Shown here: positions 7,740-15,406 of the stretch, one piece after another | How the letters are laid out: each line of letters opens with the position of its first letter | How positions within the stretch are numbered: the stretch's first letter is position 1 | Origin: Pedobacter agri PB92 | GTDB lineage: Bacteria; Bacteroidota; Bacteroidia; Sphingobacteriales; Sphingobacteriaceae | Direction: 5' to 3' | NCBI RefSeq assembly: GCF_000258495.1 | Contig: NZ_AJLG01000034.1 | Location: 1-33,701, forward strand | DNA: 33,701 bases | Position numbers and translations under genes: made by a program | The notes under the pieces: model-generated | What the model saw: only the letters and a program-made list of their open reading frames with translations | Database searches by the model: none | What the model was told of the DNA's origin: nothing

Positions 7740-8008
7740 TCAAGTTACTTAAATTACAAAAAGCCATTTTGGTGCTTATACTTGGCGTGCTATCGTTTAT
7801 TGCCTACCGCATTTTAAGCGCTTACGAAGTAAGTTGGGCCCGCTATTTGCAAGTTTTAGCAGGCGTTTTGGTTATGGTTGGTGCGTTGTGGATGTTATAC
7901 CCTATACTGTTCGCCAAAAATGATGGGGATGGTAAAGCAGAAATCATTACCGATCCTACAATTCCTGTACCAGTAGACGAAGAAGATGAAAAGCCAGCGA
8001 AGGAGTAA
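7736..8008 (+). CDS. Small membrane protein with acidic tail, unknown function
   Basis: 90-residue protein with two hydrophobic helices (about 9-25 and 37-58) and a soluble C-terminal tail rich in Asp, Glu and Pro (VPVDEEDEKPAKE). Its start overlaps the stop of the preceding small membrane protein by four bases, so the two probably work as a pair. I do not recognise a family. Confidence 0.62.
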   Translation: MIKLLKLQKAILVLILGVLSFIAYRILSAYEVSWARYLQVLAGVLVMVGALWMLYPILFAKNDGDGKAEIITDPTIPVPVDEEDEKPAKE

Positions 8009-8315
8009 GTTGGTTGATCATTCGATAATAAACTTACATTTCCTCAAATCTGTTTAACAGCTTTCTAAATAAAAGATTTTGAAAAGCAAGACCTGCATTT
8101 CATTTTAATGTTCGTCCTGCTGTTCGCTTTACTCGTTCAATAAAAAATTTCACTCATGCTCGCTGCCATCAGGTTTAGATACTCAAGTTCGAATAAGAAA
8201 TTCATTTTCTAAAGCTCAAGTTATGCCAAAATTATTTCAGTATCTCCCTTTGAAAGAAAAACTTTGAAATAAATTCAGGTAATGGCAGATTAAACTAAAT
8301 CAGTTTCAGCAGTGG
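8009..8315. other. Intergenic region without a gene; possible degenerate dispersed repeat
   Basis: 307 bases between the ends of two convergent genes. No open frame looks coding. The stretch at 8222-8287 is an imperfect palindrome: AATTATTTCA (8230-8239) against TGAAATAAATT (8265-8275), with outer TGCCA/TGGCA. It resembles a decayed copy of a palindromic repeat containing TGAAATAAATTCAG that I recall from Bacteroidota. The stretch at about 8085-8180 (GTTCGTCCTGCTGTTCGC and onward) also looks like a dispersed element, but has no second copy here. Confidence 0.4.
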
Positions 8316-10666
8316 TTAGTGGTCAAACTCTTCCGCATTTTTAGCCGATTCTTCATCAGAAACTAATTTTCTAACTTTCTTTTTATCTAACCACAAAACC
8401 AAAGCTGGTAATAAAGTTAAGTTAAAAATTAACGCAACAAATAAAGTTATCGAAAGGAGTAAACCCAGAATAACTGTTCCGCCGAAAGTGGAGGCCGTAA
8501 AAATTCCAAAGCCAAAAAATAAAATTAAAGCAATATGGGTCATGCTCACGCCAGTTTCGGTAATCGTATCTGTAATTACTTTCGGAACGCTAAAGTTGGT
8601 CAGGTTTAATTCTTGCTGGTATCGGGTTAGAAAATATATGGTTTGATCGGATGCCAATCCAAAAGCAATGGTGAAAATTAAAATGGTTGATGGTTTTAGA
8701 GAGATACCAAAATAACCCATAATTCCAGCAGTAATAATTAACGGAACAATGTTGGGTAACAGGGAAATGAACATAATACCCAAACTTTTGAATTGAGCCA
8801 GGCGAAGAAGCGAGATCAGAACAATCGCCAGTCCGATACTTTCAAACAGGTGTTTGAGCATATAATCTGTTCCTTTTGAAAAGATAATGCTGGAGCCTGT
8901 TAATTCTACATCAAATTTATCCGGAGGTAAAATGCTATCAATACGAGGTTTGAGTTCAGCCATAATTGCATCTAAACGTTTCGAACCCACATCGGCCATC
9001 TGGAAACTAATTCTTGTGCGTTGATTGCCCTTGCTTACAAAATTAGTTAATAAGCTTGCGTTTCCTTTTCCACCACTGGCAATGTAAGCCAGGATGAAGT
9101 TTTTCTCCATGTTGTCAGGTAATCTGAAAAAAGTGGAATCATTATTATAAAATGCTTGAGTAGCATACTTTAAGCCCATATTCACGGAGATCGAACGGGA
9201 AAATTCAGGATAAGCTGCAATCATCTTTTCCATTTTCTCCATGCGCTTTAGGTTAGTTAGGTTGAAAACACCATTTTTTTTCCTGGTGTCAACGCTTACT
9301 TCCAAAGGCAGTATTCCTTCGAAATTTTTCTCAAAGAATTTTAGGTCTGCCAGAATCGTTGAGCTTTTAGGCAAGTCATCAACTACATAACCATTTACGT
9401 TAATTTTCATCACGCCAATAAAAGCAATAATGGAAATTACAATTGTGCCAATATAAATCAGACTGCTTTTCTGCTGAACAAGGCGATCGGTTTTAACCAA
9501 TAACTTATGCAGAAAACCTTCTTCCAAATGTGTTTGCGCTTTTAATTTAGGAGCAGGCAGGTAACTGAAAATGATCGGGATTAAACACAGGCACATTAAC
9601 CAGGTAATCATTACATTTATCGATGCAACGCTACCAAACTGCATCAATAATTCGCTGCCTGTGAAATATAAAACACCAAAACCGATAGCTGCAGTGATGT
9701 TTGCAATTAATGTAGTAACGGCAATCCTTTCTATAGTTACGCTTAAAGCCCTTTGTTTGTCGCCATCTTTCCGAAGTTCATTTTGATACTTATTGAGCAG
9801 CAAAATACTGTTCGGGATACCTATAATAACAATTAGCGGTGGAATCAATCCAGTTAATATTGTCAATTCATAGCCGAATAAAACCAAGGTACCAATACTC
9901 CAGATTACGCCCATAACTACCACCAGAATCGGGTAAAAAACTGCTGAGAACTTCCTGAAAAATATCAATAAAATGAGTGCTGAAACGAGAATTGATAAAC
10001 CTAAAAACAACACAAATTCATTGCTAACCAACTTACTTACTGCCGTACGGATGTATGGCAAACCGGAGATGTGAACTTGTATTTTTGTTTCCTTTTCAAA
10101 GGCTTTCGCTTTTTCTTCAATTTGTTTTAATATTGGATTTCGTTCAGCAGAATTCAGGATTTTTGTGTCGAAGGTAATTGCCATCAATGTGGCATTTTGT
10201 TTATTATAAACTAATCCTTCAAAAAATGGCGTGTTGTACAATGTGCTTTTAATCGAATCCATTTCAGCATCCGTTTTCACCAAACCATTTGGAATGGCCT
10301 TTAAAACAAACTTTTGCTCAACAGTATCTTTTTCCAGCTGGAAAATCCTGCCAGACGATAGAACGGCCTTTATTCCTTTTAGCTTCTGAATGTCATTCGA
10401 TAACTGAACCCACTTGTTATAAATATCTTTCTTGAAAATACCAGGCGATTGAATGCCAACAACCATGACACTTCCATCTTCACCGAAAGTTTTTTGAAGT
10501 TATTATATTTTACAAAGGCGCTGTCGGTTACAGGGAGGATTTTGCTTCCGGTGTAAGAAAGTTTGACATTTTTGGCCTGATAAGCCATGAAAACTGTACC
10601 AAGTACGAAAAATACAATAATCGCAATACGGTTCTGAAGAATAAACCTCGATAGCTTAACCCACAT
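8316..10666 (-). CDS. RND/MMPL-family transporter, frameshifted as read
   Basis: Inner-membrane RND superfamily exporter of the MMPL type; substrate unknown. Reconstructed length is 783 residues from ATG 10666 (MWVKLSRFILQNR). Layout is one N-terminal helix (about 12-29), a large periplasmic domain, five or six helices, a helix leading to a second periplasmic domain, and a second helix group. This is the duplicated architecture of the family. The frame is broken at about 10490-10495: the N-terminal part reads through VKYNNFKK and then, in the next frame, TFGEDGSVMVVGIQSPG. One A appears missing from a run read as six (minus strand). As read, the larger piece is 8316-10466 (716 residues). It stands alone with no membrane-fusion or outer-membrane partner. 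The C-terminus is charged (KKKVRKLVSDEESAKNAEEF). Confidence 0.87.
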
Positions 10667-10760
10667 GTGTTGTCTAGTTTTAATAATATGATAAGGGCAA
10701 AACTACTCTTATTTATAAATTGGCATACTTTTTTGCTCAATTTATTTTGCACAAATAACA

Positions 10761-10768
10761 TACTTTTG
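10761..10768 (+). promoter_or_regulatory. Putative -7 box of recO
   Basis: TACTTTTG matches TAnnTTTG and ends 19 bases before the recO ATG. TTTG-like sequences upstream (10732, 10746) do not have ideal spacing. Confidence 0.4.
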
Positions 10769-10787
10769 AAAAAAATGTTTTAGCTAC

Positions 10788-11513
10788 ATGTTGCACAAAG
10801 TCAAGGGGATTGTTTTGAAAACCACCAATTACAGTGAAAGCAGCGTAATTGTTCAGGTACTTACCGATAAATTCGGGATGCAATCTTACCTAATCAATGG
10901 GGTAAAGAAGCCTAAAGCAAAGATTAAGATGAATATGCTGCAATCGCTGCATCTTTTAGATATGGTGGTTTACCATAAAACAAATACCAATATTCAGCGG
11001 GTTTCGGAAATTAGGCAGACGCCTGTTTTCAAAAGTATTCCCTATGATATGGTGAAAACCAGTATTGTTATTTTCTTGAATGAAGTGCTTTACAAAAGTA
11101 TTCGACAGCAATCAGCTGATGATAGCTTGTTTGATTATATCTTTAATGCCATCGCCTGGTTTGATGAAACTGAAGAACTCAATCCAAATTTTCACCTTTC
11201 ATTTTTACTTAAACTCACTCGTTTTTTAGGCTTTTCTCCAAATGAAAAGAGAAGGACGGATCAAAACTACTTTGATTTACAGGAAGGAGAATTTGTTTCA
11301 AGAGTTCCTATTCATTCCAACTATCTTCAGTTAGAAGAGGCTTTAGGCTTTATTTCTCTTTTTAAAACACCACTCGAAAAAATTTCTGAAATAAAAATGA
11401 GTAACATACAAAGACGTTTTCTGTTAGATAAGATATTGGTTTTCTATACCTTACATACGGCTTCATTTGGGGAAGTTCAATCGCACAAAATATTAGAAAC
11501 TTTGTTAAGCTGA
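10788..11513 (+). CDS. recO: DNA repair protein RecO
   Basis: Cytosolic recombination mediator that works with RecR (and RecF) to load RecA on single-stranded DNA. It has 241 residues, a normal length. The N-terminal OB-fold begins HKVKGIVLKTTNYSESSVIVQVLTDKFG and continues through YLINGVKKPKAK, the typical RecO opening. An all-helical C-terminal domain contains LSFLLKLTRFLGFSPNE. The usual zinc-finger cysteines are absent. It diverges from the MMPL gene and is followed by the tRNA-Val pair, which has its own promoter. Confidence 0.93.
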   Translation: MLHKVKGIVLKTTNYSESSVIVQVLTDKFGMQSYLINGVKKPKAKIKMNMLQSLHLLDMVVYHKTNTNIQRVSEIRQTPVFKSIPYDMVKTSIVIFLNEVLYKSIRQQSADDSLFDYIFNAIAWFDETEELNPNFHLSFLLKLTRFLGFSPNEKRRTDQNYFDLQEGEFVSRVPIHSNYLQLEEALGFISLFKTPLEKISEIKMSNIQRRFLLDKILVFYTLHTASFGEVQSHKILETLLS

Positions 11514-11529
11514 AAAAAAATAAAAAAGA

Positions 11530-11560
11530 TTTGCGAAACAAGATTATAGCGCTATATTTG
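11530..11560 (+). promoter_or_regulatory. Promoter of the tRNA-Val pair
   Basis: TTTG at 11530-11533, a 19-base spacer and TATATTTG at 11553-11560 match the Bacteroidota -33/-7 consensus very closely. Transcription would start a few bases before the mature tRNA end at 11577. Confidence 0.75.
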
Positions 11561-11576
11561 CATTCCCAAAAGGAAA

Positions 11577-11651
11577 GGGAAATTAGCTCAGCTGGTTCAG
11601 AGCACCTCGTTTACACCGAGGGGGTCGGGGGTTCGAACCCCTCATTTCCCA
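11577..11651 (+). tRNA. tRNA-Val(TAC), copy 1
   Basis: 75-base cloverleaf. Acceptor arm GGGAAAT pairs with ATTTCCC, the D-arm is AGCTCAGCTGGTTCAGAGC, the anticodon arm CCTCG-TTTACAC-CGAGG gives anticodon TAC (reads GUA), and the T-arm GGGGG-TTCGAAC-CCCTC is present (one G-T pair). Discriminator A at 11651. CCA is not encoded. Confidence 0.97.
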
Positions 11652-11701
11652 CATCACTTTCAAGGATTTGAAAGATTATAATAATTAAAGCCTTTAACAA
11701 A

Positions 11702-11776
11702 GGGAAATTAGCTCAGCTGGTTCAGAGCACCTCGTTTACACCGAGGGGGTCGGGGGTTCGAACCCCTCATTTCCCA
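11702..11776 (+). tRNA. tRNA-Val(TAC), copy 2
   Basis: Base-for-base identical to the copy at 11577, with the same anticodon TAC. It lies 50 bases further on with no promoter of its own, so both probably come from one precursor ending at the hairpin at 11782. Confidence 0.97.
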
Positions 11777-11781
11777 CACTA

Positions 11782-11816
11782 AGCCTTTCAGTAAACTGAG
11801 AGGCTTTTTATTTTTT
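11782..11816 (+). terminator. Terminator after tRNA-Val pair, probably bidirectional
   Basis: AGCCTTTCAG / CTGAGAGGCT (10 pairs, one T-G wobble) with a 4-base loop, followed by T5-A-T6. The T tract overlaps the end of the convergent cupin gene (stop at 11808-11810). It ends the tRNA transcript and could also serve the cupin gene. Confidence 0.88.
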
Positions 11817-12311
11817 AAAATAATCTGCCGGATAAAACTTCTGACCATACTTTTCTCCAACTTCACTTACCTTGGCTATGGTTTCTTCATTAATCTCAGG
11901 AGTGGGCAAAAATGTATTGGTTTCAACTGGTGTCCCAATTTCTTCAAACATTTCTTCCATACTAGCAGGAGTAACAATACAAATCATATGTGCAAGATTC
12001 TTCCTCAGGTTTTTAAATTGATGAATCATGCCTCCCTTTGGGATGTTCACAAATGAACCCTTCTTTGCTGTATAATTTCCTTCCTCGGTCGTAAATTCAA
12101 TTTCTCCATCTAAAATGTAGAATGCTTCCTGAATATCTGGATGTGAATGAGGTCCAGGTCCGCCTAAAGATGGAACAAGCATGTCTATTACCGCATATTC
12201 GTTATTGGTGTGTTTGCCGGAGATAATCGTTTTATAATTATTTCCTGCAACCGAAACAGTTTTGCCATCTTCTGTATTAACAGTAGTAAGCTTGTTGAAT
12301 AAATTTTCCAT
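11808..12311 (-). CDS. Cupin-domain protein
   Basis: 167-residue cytosolic protein with one cupin beta-barrel. Cupin motif 1 is GPGPHSHPDIQEAFYILDGEIEF, giving metal ligands H55, H57 and E62; motif 2 is GSFVNIPKGGMIHQF with H97 as the fourth ligand. A complete 3-His/1-Glu site is therefore present. The C-terminal 50 residues are helical and charged. It could be a small dioxygenase, isomerase or sugar/quercetin-type cupin; the substrate cannot be inferred. It is a single gene, converging on the tRNA pair and diverging from the UbiA-like gene. Confidence 0.82.
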   Translation of the reverse strand: MENLFNKLTTVNTEDGKTVSVAGNNYKTIISGKHTNNEYAVIDMLVPSLGGPGPHSHPDIQEAFYILDGEIEFTTEEGNYTAKKGSFVNIPKGGMIHQFKNLRKNLAHMICIVTPASMEEMFEEIGTPVETNTFLPTPEINEETIAKVSEVGEKYGQKFYPADYFKK

Positions 12312-12435
12312 CTCTATCGTTATGTATTATGCTAACATTTCAATCTTCCACTTGTTTGATTGTTATTAATTTACTCCGTATTTAAATAATATATCCGAAA
12401 TTGGCTCTTAAATTCACGATGCACTTCAGAAGTAA

Positions 12436-13347
12436 ATGGATAAAATAATTAGGTTTATATTTTTTGGAAATTACTTCGTAGGTTTTCTTGCAGTGGCTTT
12501 AACTGTCGAGGCAACTTTGCAATTGCGTTTGCCTTTCAATTCATTAAACTATTATCTTTTGCTATTTCTAGCACCTACCATTTATTATACTTACGCCTAT
12601 AACAAAGTTTCAAATCAGCCATTGGCTACAAACCCCAGAGCACAATGGTATTTTAAACACAAAAAATTAATCAATTGGAGTCAAAGTATATTATTTACAG
12701 TTTGTACTTCGCTGATTGTTAATCTACTTTATGATAATTTTAATAACCTATTAAAACTTCCAATCAGCTATTGGGCTGCCATTGTCGTAGTTGTAGTCGC
12801 GGCATTGTTGTATTATGGTTTGTTGCCCAAATCTTTTTTAAAATTTAACTTGCGCAGTACAGGTTGGCTAAAAGCTTTTGTTATCGGATTTGTTTGGGCA
12901 TGCTGTGCAAATGTGCTACCACTAATTATGCTCAAAATTGAAACCGGAATAGGTTATCACGACTCTGTTTTGTGGACGTGGCAATTCATAAAAAACTGGA
13001 TGTTCTGCACCGTCAATGCCATAATTTTCGATATCAAAGATTATCCAACGGATGCCAACAAGCATTTGAGAACTTTCGTGGTGCGTTATGGATTGCGGAA
13101 AACTATTTTCCAAATTCTCATCCCTTTATTAATTGTAGGATTATTTTCATTAGGAATATTTGCAAATTACAAAGGATTTGGCCTTCCGCAGGTATTGTGT
13201 AACGTTTTGCCATTTGTTGTAACCATTTACGTGGCCTATTCCATGCACCGAAGAAAAAATATTCTCTATTATTTGATGGTTATTGATGGTTTAATTTTAT
13301 TTAAAGCCATTTGTGGTATTATCGGGATGCAATTTGTAACTAACTAG
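12436..13347 (+). CDS. UbiA prenyltransferase-like membrane protein
   Basis: 303-residue integral membrane protein with about eight or nine hydrophobic helices. The segment F-D-I-K-D-Y-P-T-D-A-N-K-H-L-R-T-F-V-V-R-Y-G (about 198-219; D199, D202, D206) closely matches the second Asp-rich motif of UbiA-family prenyltransferases. The first motif (NDxxDxxxD) is not recognisable; its place near residues 55-75 reads YNKVSNQPLATNPRAQW. This may be a divergent prenyltransferase or a family member that has lost activity. The start is 37 bases before the methyltransferase gap, and the downstream methyltransferase begins about 38 bases after its stop, so the two may be co-transcribed. Confidence 0.68.
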   Translation: MDKIIRFIFFGNYFVGFLAVALTVEATLQLRLPFNSLNYYLLLFLAPTIYYTYAYNKVSNQPLATNPRAQWYFKHKKLINWSQSILFTVCTSLIVNLLYDNFNNLLKLPISYWAAIVVVVVAALLYYGLLPKSFLKFNLRSTGWLKAFVIGFVWACCANVLPLIMLKIETGIGYHDSVLWTWQFIKNWMFCTVNAIIFDIKDYPTDANKHLRTFVVRYGLRKTIFQILIPLLIVGLFSLGIFANYKGFGLPQVLCNVLPFVVTIYVAYSMHRRKNILYYLMVIDGLILFKAICGIIGMQFVTN

Positions 13348-13384
13348 CAGATTACCATGAATTTTTCAGTTAACTTCAACGTTC

Positions 13385-14012
13385 TTGATCAATAACTACG
13401 ATAAAATAGCCAACTACTACGATTCCTTAAGCCGTTTGGTATTTGGGAAATCGCAGGTCAACGCCCAAATTAATCAGCTGAAAAGTATTACGAAAAATAG
13501 TTCTATACTGATTGTCGGTGGGGGTACGGGCTGGATTTTGGAAGAAATTGGTAAACGTCATCCTTCAGGATTAAAAATTACTTACGTGGAAATTTCTGCT
13601 AAAATGCTGGTACTCTCTAAAGATAGAGATTATGGAGCAAACAGCGTTTTGTTTATTCATTCCAGTATCGAAGATTTCAATCTCGAGGATCATTTCAATA
13701 TTATTTTAACGCCATTTTTTGTTCGATAATTTTGCTCAGGAAAGATGTCATTTAGTTTTTCAAAAATTAGACCTCAGGTTAAATAAAGATGGTTTATGGT
13801 TTCTCGTTGATTTCACCACTCAACCCAAAAGCGGAAAGTGGTGGAAAAAACTTTTTTTAAAGGTGATGTATAAATTTTTCGGTTTGATAAGTGATGTTGA
13901 GGCATGTAATCTGGTAGATATGTCACCATATTTCAATGATGCAGGTTATAAAATAATTGAAGAGCGAAGCTATTATGGTCAATTTATTAAGGCATTGATC
14001 TATCAAAAATAA
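13385..14012 (+). CDS. Class I SAM-dependent methyltransferase, frameshifted as read
   Basis: Small soluble methyltransferase. The N-terminal part has INNYDKIANYYDSLSRLVFG and motif I ILIVGGGTGWILEEI (about 41-55), then YVEISAKML as the acidic SAM-binding loop. At about 13715-13720 the frame ends in TPFFVR-stop, while the family sequence continues at once in the next frame as FDNFAQERCHLVFQKLDLRL to a stop at 14012. One T seems to be extra in a run of six; with five T the junction reads TPFLFDNFAQ. The corrected product is about 208 residues. No ATG occurs in frame upstream; TTG at 13385 is the first usable start, after a stop at 13358. Substrate unknown; it lies between the UbiA-like gene and a GliT-type oxidoreductase. 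Confidence 0.8.
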
Positions 14013-14026
14013 AATGACATTTATTT

Positions 14027-14045
14027 AATGCAACAATATTGCATT
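14027..14045. promoter_or_regulatory. Inverted repeat upstream of the flavin oxidoreductase
   Basis: AATGCAA-N5-TTGCATT, perfect 7-base arms with a CAATA spacer, 40 bases before the ATG at 14085. The size and spacing suit a dimeric repressor, but it could also be a weak end-of-transcript hairpin for the methyltransferase gene. The regulator is unknown. Confidence 0.45.
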
Positions 14046-14084
14046 TAAAAAATTTTTGCTGAATTTTGTTTCAAAGAACTTGAT

Positions 14085-14981
14085 ATGGATTTTGATGTAA
14101 TTATAATCGGCGGCAGTTATGCCGGGTTATCTGCGGCCTTAGCTTTAGGTAGGGCTAAGAGAAACATACTAATTGTTGATGCTGGTAAGCCCTGTAACAG
14201 GCAAACGCCACATGCTCACAACTTTTTAACTCATGATGGTGATCGGCCTGCGGAGATTTCCGCCCAGGCAAAAGTAGAAGTGCTTCAATACCCTACGGTA
14301 AAATTCATTGATGGAACGGTGAACGCAGCCAAAAAAATAACAGGTGGTTTCAGTGTTGTAGTAAATGAGCTTATAAGTTATTCAAGCAGAAAATTGCTGA
14401 TTGCAACCGGTTTGAAAGATGTATTTCCAAATATTAAAGGCCTTGCTGAATGTTGGGGTATCTCGGTTATTCACTGTCCATATTGTCATGGCTATGAAGT
14501 AAGTGGCGAAAAAATAGGCTTACTTATGAATGGAGATATCGCTTATGAGATGGCCAAAAATGTTAATCATTGGAATAAAGATTTAACGCTTTTAACCAAT
14601 GGCAAGTCAGAATTGACTGCTGAACAAACCAATAAGTTAAAATCTAAATCAATTAAAATCATCGAAACAGGAATTGCGGAATTAATACACCATGATGGCG
14701 AATTGGAGCGTGTTGTTTTCGCCGATGGAACGATTTTGAAATTAAAAGCCATTTACGCTAAAACTGATGTGGAACAACATATCGATTTTCATCAACAACT
14801 AGGCTTTGATCTCACAGAATTTAAAACAATAAAAGTAGATGAGCAGCAGCAAACAACTGCTAAAGGCGTTTATGCCGCAGGAGATTGTACGACCCTGATG
14901 AGATCGCTATCAGTAATAACAGCAGCTGGAACTATTGCGGCCGTAATGATCAATAAAGAAATGATTGCAGAAGATTTCTGA
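14085..14981 (+). CDS. Thioredoxin-reductase-like NAD(P)/FAD oxidoreductase (GliT type)
   Basis: 298-residue cytosolic flavoprotein. The FAD-binding Rossmann motif is VIIIGGSYAGLSAALALGRA (about 5-24); the redox-active disulfide is CPYCHG (C131, C134); the C-terminal FAD motif is GVYAAGDC. The NADPH domain is degenerate: where GxGxxA is expected it reads LLMNGDIAYEMA, and the HRRxxxR signature is missing. This pattern fits the GliT/HlmI group of thioredoxin-reductase-like thiol oxidases rather than a classic TrxB. It follows the methyltransferase on the same strand. No thioredoxin gene is nearby, so the substrate is probably a small dithiol or unknown. Confidence 0.83.
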   Translation: MDFDVIIIGGSYAGLSAALALGRAKRNILIVDAGKPCNRQTPHAHNFLTHDGDRPAEISAQAKVEVLQYPTVKFIDGTVNAAKKITGGFSVVVNELISYSSRKLLIATGLKDVFPNIKGLAECWGISVIHCPYCHGYEVSGEKIGLLMNGDIAYEMAKNVNHWNKDLTLLTNGKSELTAEQTNKLKSKSIKIIETGIAELIHHDGELERVVFADGTILKLKAIYAKTDVEQHIDFHQQLGFDLTEFKTIKVDEQQQTTAKGVYAAGDCTTLMRSLSVITAAGTIAAVMINKEMIAEDF

Positions 14982-14995
14982 AGAATCATTAGAAA

Positions 14996-15160
14996 CTAAA
15001 ATAAAATAGCGCCAACAATTGTGGCAATAAGCATTGTAGCCATTACAATTCTATCTGCATTAATCCACTGTTCTCTGGTTAATGGTATGTCAGCTTTTTT
15101 TACTTTTTCAGCTTTTTCTCGGCTGAGTCTGAAAACCGATGTGTCTAATTTAATAATCAT
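14996..15160 (-). CDS. 54-residue single-pass membrane peptide
   Basis: Short reading frame on the minus strand, ATG at 15160 to TAG at 14996-14998. The product begins MIIKLDTSVFRLSREKAEKV, is strongly charged to about residue 37, and ends in one hydrophobic helix (MATMLIATIVGAILF). The layout of a soluble charged head and a C-terminal membrane anchor is coherent and protein-like. It converges on the oxidoreductase gene, whose stop is 14 bases away. Function not recognised. The overlapping plus-strand frame (15021-15239) is less convincing. Confidence 0.6.
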   Translation of the reverse strand: MIIKLDTSVFRLSREKAEKVKKADIPLTREQWINADRIVMATMLIATIVGAILF

Positions 15161-15406
15161 AGGAAAATGTTTTTACGGGTTATTTTTTTTAATTCAAATC
15201 CTAAGCCAAAAACCCATAAAATTGTTTAATTGTGGATAACTTACAATATTTTGTGAAATATTGATGATTTATAAAAGCGTTATGTAAAATTATTGATAAA
15301 CAAGGGTTTAGTTCTGTATTTAAAAAGGAACAACGATTGATTTTAATATGTGATAGGTATACAGATTGCTTATATTGGATTGATTTTTTTAAATAAGTTT
15401 ATCCTT

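Noticed and set aside
11577..11776. Attachment site or integrated element at the tRNA pair
   Set aside because: No integrase, no partial tRNA duplicate and no change in gene content beside the tRNAs.
15021..15239. 72-codon plus-strand frame in the gap before the SGNH esterase
   Set aside because: It is the shadow of the minus-strand 54-residue frame, has mixed hydrophobic and polar sequence without a clear domain, and runs past the likely regulatory region.
15350..15406. Starting the GxDLY/SGNH esterase at 15350
   Set aside because: The next in-frame ATG (15407) starts a standard signal peptide; an extension would place a second hydrophobic stretch before it.
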